A stretch of 64,000 nucleotides of DNA from Epiperipatus broadwayi. Its lineage: Eukaryota; Onychophora; Udeonychophora; Euonychophora; Peripatidae. A program made the translations under genes and the position numbers. Shown in pieces: positions 24,131-36,899 of the stretch (positions are counted from its first letter, which is position 1; each line of letters starts with the position of its first letter). The DNA lies in the NCBI GenBank assembly GCA_028023455.1, contig JAQFVV010000183.1, positions 620,001-684,000 on the forward strand, written 5' to 3'. The notes under the pieces were generated by a model that saw nothing but the letters and a program-made list of their open reading frames with translations, was not told where the DNA came from and searched no databases.

Positions 24131-25404
24131 AGAAGTTTTAATGCATTTAGCATTCAAAACATGGGTAAAAAAGGAAAAAAAATACATAGAAATAGGTTAA
24201 TTATTAGAGTGAAAATCATCAAACAACAGAAAACAAATTTTTTAATAGATAATTCAAAATATAACCATAATAAAAGTAAAAATTTGATGAAGTGATGTAA
24301 TAAACTGCTGAATGTTTGACTAAGGCATTCAGTCTTTGAACTTGCTATTTGAAGCTATTACTGAAGCTGTTGCCTTGAATTGCTTATGTAATGGTAAAGT
24401 GGTAAATTGGGGAGTTTCAAGGTCCATGGATCATGACTTTGCTCATTTACTTTTGGTGTTTGAACATTTTAAGAATTCTTCACAATAAACCATTCAATTA
24501 CTTCTGGAACTGTTAACTTTCTCTTGATTTATAGAATGAAATGTCTATTAGCCATTTACTAAATTATTTATATTTATTCACTGTAAGTTTCTAAATTCGC
24601 CTATATTAAGGATCATATTTGTATTCGCATAGATAAATTAATTATGGAAATCTATATGAATCACCTGCAATTGTATGAGTAATTTTTTTTCTGTTCCTAA
24701 AGTTTAGCCTAAAGTTTATAGAAATCTTGAAGTATCATAGTAGTTTATTATTAACATAATAATTTATCTGAATGAGATATCCCATTAGATAATTGGTTAA
24801 TTTGAAATTATTCAACTCTCTATTGATTAGAAATTTAATATACAGATGGAAATAATATGAATGTTTTTTTTATATATTTATCTCTAGAAAAAAATAAAAT
24901 TGCTATTTTTATCATTAACACTTTACTTTCAAATAGAACTGTTTGTTTCTGAAATATCCTATTTATCTGAAATAAGGGAGAGGGTCCTTAATCTACCTTA
25001 CTTAATTTGTATTAAGTTATGTTTGAATACTTTAATCTTTGTATTACAATATTTACCTTTACATTTTGGTTGGGATATTAATAATATTCAAGTTATTTCA
25101 AACATAATTTTAGTAAGATAAGCATCTAATTTATAAAACTAAATATTAACCTAAAAAATCTTTATTCATTACTTTTATTAATCACAATACATAAGATCAT
25201 AAGATCAACTTTTGATATTAGCAGCCTATTGTAGATCATATTCTCTAAACATCACATGATCACCATTTCTTATGCTTGCTCATAACTGTTATTAAAAAGG
25301 CAAAACTCTCCATATAGTAGAGCCACTCAGGCCAAGCTAGAGTAATCAATGGATGCTAAAAGGCTTGTGCATAAAATCCCTATCTAGTGCCTACTCATCC
25401 AATA

Positions 25405-25446
25405 TCCCCAGACTAGATTCTAGCTTGTGGCTTTCATCAGTGTGGA
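25405..25446 (-). ncRNA. Hammerhead ribozyme, family H4, left arm
   Basis: The minus strand has CTGATGA (25440-25434) and stem II AGC/GCT with loop CACAA. GAAA has become GAAT, and helix III TCTAGT precedes cleavage triplet GTC. Stem I pairs TCCACA imperfectly with TGGGGA. One core base is altered, so activity is doubtful. Confidence 0.6.
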
Positions 25447-25812
25447 GCCTTGGATCTGAGAGCAGTGCACCTAGATCTTAGGATCTAATGCAACCCTCCA
25501 GCAGCCACCTTTTATCTCTATTCAACTACAAAACTATGAGTCTAAAATTGAAATATTTTCAATCCAAGCTCATTAGCTTATATAGTCATATAGGTCTGAA
25601 CTCAGTTCAGTACCCATACAATTTAATGTCTTTGGTTCTTTAATAACCATAGACACCACTATCTTATTAGGAAAGATTGGTATTAAACCACAAAAGGTCA
25701 TATGATCACTATTTCTTATGCTTTCTCAATCTGTTAAGTAGAGATAAAAGGTGGCTGCTGGAGAGTTGTATTAGATTCTAAGATCTAGGTGTAGGGCTCT
25801 CAGATACAAGGC

Positions 25813-25854
25813 TCCTCAGTGATGAAAGCCATAAGCTAGAAACTAGTCTGGGGA
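25813..25854 (+). ncRNA. Hammerhead ribozyme, family H4, right arm
   Basis: Stem I TCCTCA/TGGGGA is fully paired (one wobble). Stem II is AGC/GCT with loop CATAA. GAAA is at 25839-25842, helix III is the palindrome ACTAGT, and cleavage triplet GTC ends at 25848. The core reads GTGATGA, with the invariant first C changed to G. The left arm keeps that C but has lost the last A of GAAA. Confidence 0.65.
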
Positions 25855-25974
25855 TAATGAATGAGTAGGCACTAGATAGGGATTTTATGCACAAACCTTC
25901 TTGGCATCCATTGATTACTCTGGCTTGCACTGAGTGGCACTACTGTATGGAGAGTTTTGCCTGTTCTAATTGTT

Positions 25975-27900
25975 TTAAACATACAGAATTTAAAAAAAAA
26001 GTTTTACAAAATAATATTAGCTATAGAACAGATTATTATAGATATTCTTTCTTAAGTGCTTTAAGAAAAATAATATGCCTCAATAATAAAAAAGTAAATA
26101 TATTTTTATTCTAATTCCCCTGGAATCTTTATTGACATTTCTAATATCAAGATTAAAAAATCTATTTTTTAATATGTCAGTGAAATTTAATTCTCATAAT
26201 GTAAAGTTTTTCTTGCAAATATTCTAAGAACAAAAGTTATTTGTCATAAAGTTAATATAAATTTTCCTGTTTTTATATTTTTGATCCAGTATATGAAATA
26301 GTAACCTCTAATTTTAGTCTCATAATGCTTCCATTACGTTTTTATGGTTATTTAACCAATTCTTTAAGACTTTATTCAGTTTGCTCTTGATTTTATCTGC
26401 TCCATCCCTTTATTTGTTCTTGTTTACTTTTTCTTCTACTATCTGGACCTTATGACATATATTTCTCATTTTTATATAGATATTAGAGAGTTGCAAACCA
26501 AATATGATAGTTTATCAAATAATGTGATAAAACAAAAAAAATATTTTATATTTTCCATAAAAACTTAGTTAAGTCAACAATTTCTTGTTGAATCTTAATA
26601 ATGGATTTAGAATAGATTGTTGATTGTTATTGGTTTGGATTGTGTTGACTGCTTGTAATTAATTTACATTTATAGACATATCTGGCCTTGAGCCCTTTTA
26701 GCTTTAGAATTTTATATACTGAAAAATCTGTGGAAAACCCTACTTGAGGTAAGTACTCTTAATGCTATTCATAAAGAAGTTTATTATAAATATTATCATT
26801 TTACTTCTCCACATAGACGATATACATAGTGTGAAAATACTTTCAACCACAATTTGATACTGATTGTAAGAACCATATTGCTGTCAAAGCTTCATAACTT
26901 TTCCACTTTACTCTAGGTTTTTTTTTATTGATGATAATAATATTAGTATTATTAGTTATTTAAATATTACACATTTCATTTGGAATATAATTTTTACATG
27001 TTTTCTATATCATAAGGATTTTAGAGTTTGCTGTTCTGTTTTTGTTTTGACCTTAAACAATTTAATTCTTTTGTAAATGCTTCATTTACCTATAGGTACT
27101 AATTTTCATCAACTTTGTGACTTTCCTATTGATATTCACTATCCATTTATTGAGTTTTATATTAAATTGCATTATACAAAATATTGTTCTCAATGTGTTA
27201 TGAAAAACGATTATAGGAAAGAAAAGTATCTGAATTTTTCAAAATATATTTCCAAAGTGACTGTTTCTTATATTAAATAGTCTATTATTTATATATTTTA
27301 GATTATGTATGTAATATTATGGAGAAGGAACAAACATTCAGTCACATGCTTTTACAAATTTGCACTCACACATGAGCATCAATTTGAAAAGCATAAGTAT
27401 AGCTTATGCTTAGAGTTTATCTATACATAAATCAACCTCTGCTCACTATACTGAAATAAGGGCTTTAATCTATTCTGTGCCTGAATTAAAAAAAAATATT
27501 ATTTGAATTGTACAAACTTATTCATTCTGTAGCAGGAGAGAGATCAAATCTCAGCTTCCTTGAACTGATTTTTAAAGATTGAATTGAATTATATATTTCC
27601 AAAAAAATAAAACAAGCCATTATACAGTGGATTATCTTATTTTTTCTTTTATATATTCATTAAAACTATTAATAGAAAGTTTTACCATCGCAGATTTTAT
27701 TTTAAAGTACCGAATATTTTTCATTAATCTTAGAAGAAATTTATAAAATCACTTTTTAAAAAGTTAATTGAAGATAATTTTTCTATTAATTAAAAAAAAA
27801 AGATTTTTATTAATACGTTTGATAGATAACAAAAATTCAATCAAATTATAATTATACTTTAAATTGCTATTAATTTATTGCATTTTTGCCAAATTATATA
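25975..27900. other. AT-rich intergenic sequence, no supported gene
   Basis: Open frames here (for example 27077-27280) show no motif, splice pair or composition shift that I can use. No structured repeat is recognised. Confidence 0.45.
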
Positions 27901-27901
27901 C

Positions 27902-28303
27902 ACAACTTATAATTTGTTGTCAAGCATTAGTGGTCGAGAGGTCAGCGACAGTTGCTTTACAAGCTTTACAAGCAGTTATCCCGGGTTAGCGGGTTCGCTT
28001 TCCAGCTAATGCTATGACACATGAAAAAAACAACTTATAATTTGTTACTTTACATCTGACACACCAACGTAACGATTGAAGGGATGAGAGACCAATACCA
28101 TACTGAATTTAAAAACGCCATTGAGAAAATCATGAAGAGGGACTGACTAATTGCTCTGAGCTATATCACAAGAGCAACATGGGAGAAGGTTGGATCTACT
28201 TTGCTTCAAATAGATATGGAATTGATATAATTTTTGTATTTGTAGCATTCAATATAGCAATAGAATAAAATTTTCTTTTAAAAAAAACAACTTATAATTT
28301 GTT
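27902..28303 (+). repeat. SINE and a second retro-insert sharing one target site
   Basis: The 17 bases ACAACTTATAATTTGTT occur three times (27902-27918, 28030-28046, 28287-28303). Between the first two lies a tRNA-derived SINE (27919-28029: box A TGGTCGAGAGG, box B GGGTTCGCTTT, a duplicated TTTACAAGC, and a GACACATGAAAAAAA tail). Between the last two lies a different 240-bp sequence ending in AATAAAATTTTCTTTT and an A-run. Each insert has generated or reused the same duplication. Confidence 0.8.
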
Positions 28304-28739
28304 CTAAAAATAACTTATCTTGTGATTCTACTATTGCTATTGTATAATCGATCATATCATTAATAACCGATATTTTTGTAGCTTTAAATAGATTGAAATT
28401 TAGACACTGCTAATATTCATTTCTTTACTTAAAAAAATTGCCATAAAATTTATTGCTGCTTTTCCCGTCTTCATCTTTCATTTTTTGTTAAATACCAGTG
28501 TTGTCTTCCATTTTTGTTAAAGCTTGTATTTTATTAGTGTTGTCAAGAGTGCGAAAGTGGTCCCAATTTTTAACAATACAAGCTTGTATTAATAACTAGA
28601 ATTTTTAAGAAATGTAATTATAATAATACAACTATTGATGTAAGAATAATAATATATTCTTCACAATATAAATTCATATTTAGAAATCAATGGAAAACAA
28701 TCTTCTAAATATATATGATCATTAAGCACATACAAAATC

Positions 28740-29270
28740 AGAATCAGGAGAGATTTGGTGAGATTTGTTTTGATTTATCAAAGGCCTTTGATAAATTTGA
28801 TCATATCATTCTCCCTTACAAATTATGCAAAATATTTTTTGATAAATTTATTGTGTTGAATCGTTTTCAATGTTCATACAGGATAATTTAAATGTAATAA
28901 TCAAATTTTTCCCAAATATAAATGTAATTTAAATGTTCCCCAGAGAAGTACCTAGGCACTTATGTTTTTTAATATTTATATGAATAATCTTAAAAACTGA
29001 TTGAAACTTTATTTTAACATATAGCATATGAATGAGTGTAAAAGAATTACATCTATGATTCATTGTGCCTTTTTTCAAAGTGATATTTACAACTTTATTT
29101 TTTGGTGGGTTCTAAATAATCTATTTATTAATCTTAATTAAATGTTCATCTGTTTATCTCTTGACAAATCTGAAGTGTTGGTCTATTTTTATCTTAATAA
29201 TTTTTATAAAATTAATCCTGTTTCATCAAACAAATAACAGGTAATTTTATTTTCTAATAATACCTTCTTT
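28740..29270 (+). pseudogene. CR1/Jockey-like LINE reverse transcriptase fragment
   Basis: The plus strand shows a degraded RT palm: CFDLSKAFDKFDHIILP (first catalytic aspartate block), then a block near GVPQRST followed by NIYMNNLKN, close to the family pattern GVPQGS and NDL. Further on come WWVLNNLFINLN and LDKSEVLVYF, which resemble the post-motif region. Frames are broken repeatedly. The endonuclease is absent. Confidence 0.6.
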
Positions 29271-29918
29271 CATTTTCATATTGAAAATATTATTAATATG
29301 ATTTTCAGGTCATAGATGCCACCTTTAAGCATGATTATTTTTTTATTGATTATGCAAAATACAAATATTTATCTCCTTACTCCTCCCGATTATGAAATAG
29401 AATTCATCATTTGAAATCATAATTCCAAATAAGATCAGCCAGTTATCAATAAATTTTTAAAATATATTTTTTTGGAAAGTAAAGATGATCTTTACTTTGA
29501 ATTCTAGATATCAATTTAAGAGATTTTAAATTTATTTTCAAAATTGTTACTTGACAAGTTGTATTGTTTGATATAATGTCAGTCACTTCTGTTAAGACTC
29601 ATATGCATGATACTTGGACAAATTTCCTTTTTACATTTAATTTTGTGATTGACATTTTTTCCCTTTATTTAAGATATCCTCTTTATATAATCAGGTTTTT
29701 ATTAATGTTGATCATTTTGATTTATATCCTAAGCAGTTTTATAATATTCTTAGATCTAAATATAGTATTTTATTTATGATAGATTTTCTTTATATCTATA
29801 TATCTACACACAAATATATGTTGATATATTAGAGATTTTTAAAAATATATTAAATAACCTCAATATTACCACATATTCTTTTAAATTCATATAAATAAAG
29901 ATACAATAAAAGACAAAT

Positions 29919-29952
29919 GACCCCATGATACATTTCGTGCTGAACCAATACT
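29919..29952 (-). ncRNA. Truncated hammerhead remnant, family H3
   Basis: The minus strand keeps part of stem II (ending TTCAGCAC), GAAA and the cleavage region ATGTATCATGGGG, but the CTGATGA core and 5' stem I are gone. The 3' flank matches H3 copies. Confidence 0.45.
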
Positions 29953-30059
29953 AATTTTTAATTGAGTTTTAAAGTTTACATCTGTGCTAGAGACAATCTC
30001 TAGTTTAGTAAATGAGTTAAATGATTAATAATAGTCATTACTATATGTATGTAAAGTGG

Positions 30060-30310
30060 ATGGTGTCTAAGATGCGGTTCGAATTAATTTGACACTTGTA
30101 ATTAAAAGTGTAATGATTTTTAAAACAATTAGGCCTCTATCAAATCAACTGTGCTCGCCTAAACCAATGTCCGAAACAAATGCCTAGATAGTGAATCGAT
30201 GCTGCCACTAAACTATCTCTCCCTCATTTTCACCACAAAGAATGGTAAAAAAAGCCCTGGAACCATCTATGTAGATCAAAATGCTACCCGGTTCGAAACT
30301 GATAATCACA
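30060..30310. repeat. Possible tRNA-like repeat fragment
   Basis: The sequences GCGGTTCGAATT (about 30076) and CCCGGTTCGAAACT (about 30290) look like tRNA box B. A box-A-like TAGTTTAGTGG is on the opposite strand near 30215. The boxes do not form one tRNA-like unit, so this is only a suggestion of SINE-derived sequence. Confidence 0.2.
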
Positions 30311-30440
30311 AAAACCTAGGTAAAATACTTTTAAATGTATTACAATCTAGACTCATTATTTTAAACGAACTTTAATTAAATAACTATAGCCTAAAATCAT
30401 TTATATTTTTTATGTCAAATTCATTATTGTAATAGGGTGT

Positions 30441-30479
<39 letters not shown>

Positions 30480-30984
30480 AAATAAATATTGCTTGCTTTA
30501 ATTGTTGTTTTATCTATTTTCTCTCTCTCTCTCTCTTGTCACGGCAACACCAGTAAATTAGTGTAGTTATTTTATGTGTTAAAATAAATGTTCTGGATCC
30601 TGAAACAGAGTATGAGCTATGTCAAGTGCTGAATTGGGTGCATGTCATCTAAAGCATTCTGACTACATAACTTATGGTTAGCTGATGCATTAAAACAAAT
30701 AAAATGCTTCGGATGGCAGGGGTTTAAATCCAGCAGTCAATGTGGGCCACAGTCTGGAAATGTGATTGTGTTATGCTTTGCATAGCTTTGTCTGAGCATG
30801 GGTATCATTGATAGCTATGCTATCAATGGTATTTTCCTCTCTGCTTGAAGGGCTGGTTTGTTCACACAATATTAAAAATATAAATCAAAAACTTATGTTA
30901 AAAGGTTTAAACCCATTTAAGCCCAGCAAGAGTAAAGCTTTTTTTTGGATCCAGTTCAATATATATATACATATATATATAAAT

Positions 30985-31425
30985 GATTTTTTGGGGTAAA
31001 AACTGTGTGTTATTTTCTATTATATACCGATATTTCGATGAACTAGCATCCACCATTGTCAAGGTAAACTCTTGAAAGAAAATTTGTTTGACCTACTGGT
31101 TTCGATAAGGCTGATGAAGCATAATATATTCCAGCCATATGGAAACGTCTCATCTTATCAATGTCTTCTAATATTGACTTTAAATTAATGGATGATAAAA
31201 CTAAGAAAAATATACATTTTGATAAACTGCATATTCTGAATACTAAACTATTTCAAACTGATTCTCATGCTTTATCTCGCACTCAGTCACATTACAGTTT
31301 GAGATTGAACCAAATTTTCTTTCAAGAGCTTACCTTGACAATGGCGGATGCTAGTTCATCAAAATATTGTTATATAATAGAAAATAACACACAGTTTTTA
31401 CCCCCCAAAAATCATTTATCTACAT
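30985..31425. mobile_element. Element with ~100-bp inverted repeats and a hammerhead-like core
   Basis: Left arm 30985-31085 and right arm about 31320-31423 are inverted copies (GGGGTAAAAACTGTGTGTTA, then TAGCATCCACCATTGTCAAG). Each arm contains GAAA-type and TTGACAA sequence that may itself be a worn ribozyme. The central 235 bp holds the hammerhead candidate at 31104 and an unremarkable open frame (31161-31484). Penelope-like elements are known to carry hammerheads in their terminal repeats, and I infer that origin. Confidence 0.5.
31104..31159 (+). ncRNA. Hammerhead-like motif, family H5
   Basis: GATAAG pairs with CTTATC as stem I around CTGATGA (31111-31117) and GAAACGTC (31142-31149), in which ACGT is a self-complementary helix III. 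Stem II is weak (CATA/TATG with a two-base bulge at its base), and an alternative hairpin GGCTG/CAGCC overlaps the core. All core bases are present but folding is uncertain. Confidence 0.5.
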
Positions 31426-31519
31426 CATATAACCATGAAAACATTAAATATAATATATGTATACAAATAGATGGACGCTGTTAGCATAAACCGACCGATA
31501 GATAGTGTAAAATAGATTG

Positions 31520-32400
<881 letters not shown>

Positions 32401-32439
32401 TATAAATAATAAATGAGTGAATAGATGAATGGATTCAAA

Positions 32440-34330
32440 TAGTTAAATAGCTGGATGGTGTCATGTTTTTTCAGCTTTATTATTTTTTTATTACCTTAAT
32501 ATCCAGAGTTTGAACCCAAACATTTTAGCCTGCTCTAATGTCATGAGGTTCAAGGTGATCCCTGCCAATTTTTTCTTTTCTCCCAGTATCTTTTTCTCAG
32601 GCCACTTAAGAAGTGATACACAACCTTTCACATTTGAGATAATAATAAAATATATTTAGCTTTTAAAAATCAACATAGTTTCAATAAAATATGATTTTTT
32701 TAATGTTTTATTTGTTAATGGTAATATTAATTTCAATTTTTGATAAATTGTATTAGTTGTTTTTTTTCTCAAGTATTAAACCACCATATTTTTCAATAAG
32801 TATTTGTACAAAATTTATTTTAAAAGTTTGTTTAGTTTATTCATTTATTTTGCAGATAAATATTTGTACATGTTTTTACATGCATGCTTTTTAGGTTAAT
32901 ATAGTGTTGCATACATTCGAGCAGTGCTTGTATATTTTTACATTAATTTAGTAATTTATTGGATTTTAGTCATTTATTTTGCTACCATACATTTGATAAA
33001 TATATCTACATACATGTTTTTATATCCATGTTTTATGCTGGTTTAATAATTTATTTTACAGCCTTACATTTATTAAATATTTGTAATTTATTTTTGTCAA
33101 AATAACCATAAATTGTATATATTTCTTCTACAAAATTTCCTTTTTTTTTTAAATTTTTGTTGAAATTTAAATTTTTTTTATATGGATTGGACAAAAAATT
33201 GGAAACAATTTTAGAGATATCGTGGATGAAATATCAAATGTTGTTTATCACTTGATTATGTCAGTCGTGAATTGGTGGGCCCCATAGTGTCAAAAATTAT
33301 AATAGAGAATCTTCTAAAATGGTATAAAATTTAGCGTGTTTATATTTTTTGATTATTTAAATTATTAATAAACATCCAGAACGTCCATTAGTATGATGAA
33401 GATTCTTCAAACTCGGTCTATCTGTACATTTAAATATGAATTATTGCTATCAAATAATGTTCTAAGTTTACACATATATGTATATATTATAGTCAATAAT
33501 ATGTTTAAAAATATCTACATATATACAAGCAACAAAGATTACAAATTATAAAATTATCACAGAAAAGCCTTTTTCGGCAAATTATGTTTTTTGCCCTTTT
33601 CAATATGTCTGCAGAATATCATGATTTAAAGTCCATACAGTGGCATCTATATCAATACATGAGAGAAGACAGATAAACAAATGGATAAAACAAATGGAAA
33701 AAAAAGAATTGGTTTTAATTCCGATTCTTTTCTGTATGTATATATTAATTTTTCATTTAAATAATTGAAAATTGAAGAACATTTTCAGATGGCTTTAACT
33801 GAAAGAATTGTTAACTTCATTAACATAATATCCAAGATACGAAATTCAAGTTTTATTGCTTATTAATATTTTCCTCTGCTATTTTTTCAATAGTTGTTTT
33901 TTCTTAAATTATGAATGATATTTTTTTCCTTTTTTTTATTGCAGACTTCAGAAACATTTAAAGATCTAATTTCCCTGTTTGACATAAGATATGATTTTAT
34001 GTCACCAAACTCGTAATGAAAATTGCTATGCAATTAAAATCTTAGATCTGACATTTGAAAAGTAGGCATTTTTCAGCATAATAATATAAAGGTAGTTAGA
34101 CTAGATTTAGAGCAATTTTTTTTGGTAAAGTTGACAAATCTTTTTTATCTACATAATCAACTTTAATGTGTTAGTCATTAATCAAAATTATTAATTCTAA
34201 TCAATTTATTAATATTGTAATTTAATTAATTATTATTATATTTGTTAAATTTGAACTTACAATTGTATATATTTATTATTCATTGAATAACTACCTATAT
34301 GTTATGAATAAAAAGTAAACAATTAAGGAA
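32440..34330. other. AT-rich intergenic sequence with a Tc1-like end fragment
   Basis: At 33183-33206 the sequence TTGGACAAAAAATTGGAAAC resembles the terminal repeat of a Tc1-type transposon, but no matching second end or transposase is seen. The rest is AT-rich without supported genes. Confidence 0.3.
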
Positions 34331-34570
34331 CTGAAGTGGAGTATGGTTGGACATATTTTTAGAAGATGTAATAATAGATGGACAGTTGAAATCTTAAACT
34401 GGACTCTAAAAGATTGTAAAAGACTCAGAAAGAGACTGCATGTGAGATGGATGGATTAAATAAGGAAGTGTGCCAGAATGATCTGGAGGAAAGAGATAGC
34501 GATTGGAGAATATGGAATGACCTTTGAGAAATCTTCATTATGCAGTGGATTGATATTGATCAACAGTGTT
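34330..34570 (+). pseudogene. RTE-type LINE C-terminal fragment
   Basis: The plus strand reads, with stops, WSMVGHIF, RWTVEILNWTLKDCK and RKCARMIWRKEIA, the diagnostic tail of RTE-type proteins. It is a second family member in opposite orientation to the 11258 copy. Confidence 0.65.
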
Positions 34571-35302
34571 GATGATTTGGATTTAATTATATACTTTTGC
34601 ACTGTAGATTTACTATCTTAAGATAAAGTCTGTAAAAAACAAACAAATAAGTAATTGCATGTGTTGTTTTGATATTTATATGAAGCTCTATATCCAGTAA
34701 ACATACAATTGTTTATTCAAGCATCAAAGCGGAAAGATGATTCCAAAATTCCATTCAGTTGACCAAATCATTTTCATAGGTATATGCATCACTCTGCTAA
34801 TTTTCAAATTTCCTTAAACAATAGGTTGCAAGTAAATAATTCAATTTTAAAATAAATCTATAAAGTAGTAGAAGTTATACCGATATATTTAATATTAATT
34901 CAAAAATAAGATACACATTTATGCTAAAGGAGGAGAAAAAAAATAATCCAAAACTATTTCACCTTTCATAGTACTTATCATCGGCAAATGATACTACTCC
35001 TATATCTAATTAAGGAGATCAAACTACTCTCCCTCAGTTTATGAATGAATAACATTCTGTATGTTTAGCAAGGGAATAAAAATAGAACATATTCATCTAT
35101 TCTTAAAGCCTTTAATGTTTACAATTATTGACTTCACTTTAATTATTAGACCAAGGTTATTAAAAAACAGATTACACCTTTGAAAAAATAATAATTTAAC
35201 AATTATTGATGTCATATCTTTATGTGACTGTTATAGTGGATGATATTTCATCAAAATGTTGGGAAGTAAGCAAATATAACACATGGTTTGATCCAAAAAC
35301 TA

Positions 35303-35305
<3 letters not shown>

Positions 35306-35375
<70 letters not shown>
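35306..35375. repeat. (TA)n microsatellite
   Basis: A nearly pure TA run of about 70 bases next to the left end of repeat R1. A similar run lies at 38580-38648, before the next R1 copy. Confidence 0.95.
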
Positions 35376-35376
<1 letters not shown>

Positions 35377-35384
35377 TGGGTAAC

Positions 35385-36890
35385 ATGAAGGTGCTATCTT
35401 TAAGTATAACTCATTGGTATAACTTTAATAAAGTTATATATAAAGTATATAACGATGCAGATAATTGAACATTAAGTGGATTATATTATCTGATAACTTC
35501 CACAAAATCAACTCCAGAGATTCAAAATAATCTTTACTATTCAGAAGTCATTTGTTTTAAATGAAAAGGCATGCATGTTCAGCCTTTATTAGAGTGTCAT
35601 CTTTTTATTTGTGAAAAAAAAAATCAATGGATCAATTTCAACTCCTATACTTTTACAATTCCCAATAACATTTGGTATTTGAACAGTGGTTAGGTATTTT
35701 CTGTAATTTAATTTTCTTTTACATAAACACATGATAAGTATTGGAGTGAACATTTGAAATGAAAGCTTCAATATAAAATGATACTGACAGTTTGAATTTC
35801 TTAAACTAATAATTTATAAGATGCTATTAACTTGCACACACAAAGTAAAAATAATTATTTTACAATAAATTCATACAACAGAGATAAAAACACTAAATAA
35901 AAGTAACTTAATTACTAATATATAATAAATAAATTAAAGTACAGTAAATGGATTAGACTAACTTATTAAAGCCTTTTTTTTCTTTTAATAAAATTTTTAA
36001 AAGGAACAGCCATAAGTAGGCATACATAGTTGTAATTTATCCCAGTGTTTAAGGTCCTCATGTAGACCTCAAGATATGATTACTTAACTATGGTGGGTGG
36101 GAACATGTTTAAATTAATCAGCAATGTATTTTCTGTGGCTGCATCAACAAATAATAATCCATAAATCAAGAATTTCTACTTCTGATAATGTTGATTCCTA
36201 TTTAATAAAGCATCTCTTTCCAGCACAGTGATGTATATCTCAACTATAGTTATATTTCACAAAGCTAAATGTTTCTCTTGAATTTAATATTATGTCTCGC
36301 GGACATTTTTTTCTCTTTTTTCGATAATTAGAATTAGATTGATTTTTTTTTAAAATCCTTTAGTCCAGCACTCTTTCCTTTTAACCTTTTAAAGAATTCT
36401 TTCACATTATTTTAACATTTCTGCTTTCAATTAAAAGTACATAATAAATTACTGATTTTTTTTCTTACTCTGTAATTTCTAGTACTAATAAGTGCTAGAT
36501 TTGTAGATTCATTTCCTTTTTTTTAACTACAAATCTAATCAACTTAACTATTTTTTAAAAAATAAAATAGTTATACATACATATCACTCTTTTTTATTTC
36601 TATTAAAACACCATTATGGATTAAATTATTTTCTTGACATTTATTTTAATAAAACTTTATAGTTTTTAGTTATGTCTTTACTTATTTAATCAGAGAACTT
36701 TTATATACCTTATCTATATACACCCAGATTCATGCACAATTAAAAAAAACTACTATTGCATCATTGCTTTTTCCTTTTAACCAATTATTATTATTAATTT
36801 TAAACAATTTTGAATAATTTATTATAGCCTACTATATATCTATGTACTGCCGGCTGACCAACTTTATAAGCTTCTATATTCAGCTGTACA
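35385..36890. repeat. Repeat R1, uninterrupted copy
   Basis: This segment is collinear with the broken copy at 39770-40348, 46263-47076 and 50268-50400, and its right end with 54595-54770. Shared anchors include GCATGCATGTTCAGCCTTTA-type sequence near 35570, AAATAAAAGTAACTTAATTA near 35895, and AATAATCCATAAATCAAGAA near 36150. It has no coding frame. It preserves the empty target of both the gypsy and the Penelope insertions. Its right part matches the region downstream of Penelope GIY-YIG fragments, so R1 may be Penelope 3' non-coding sequence. Confidence 0.7.
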
Positions 36891-36899
36891 TACTCCCAT

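Larger units (their letters stand above)
25250..25965. mobile_element. Head-to-head pair of hammerhead elements, family H4
   Basis: Arms of about 230 bp (25298-25526 and 25732-25965) are inverted copies. Both begin at the outer ends with GGCAAAACTCTCCATA and include TTTATGCACAA-type sequence, and each carries one hammerhead. The centre holds the palindrome CTGAACTCAGTTCAG, also found in family H2. TCACATGATCACCATTTCTT-like sequence lies left of the left arm and, in the same orientation, just inside the right arm. Single or deleted copies occur at 40478-40676, 61078-61135 and 16590-16660. There is no open frame. Confidence 0.7.

Noticed and set aside
35206-35388. Open frame with an I-Y-I-Y tail
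   Set aside because: Its C-terminal half is the (TA)n microsatellite, and there is no independent coding evidence.
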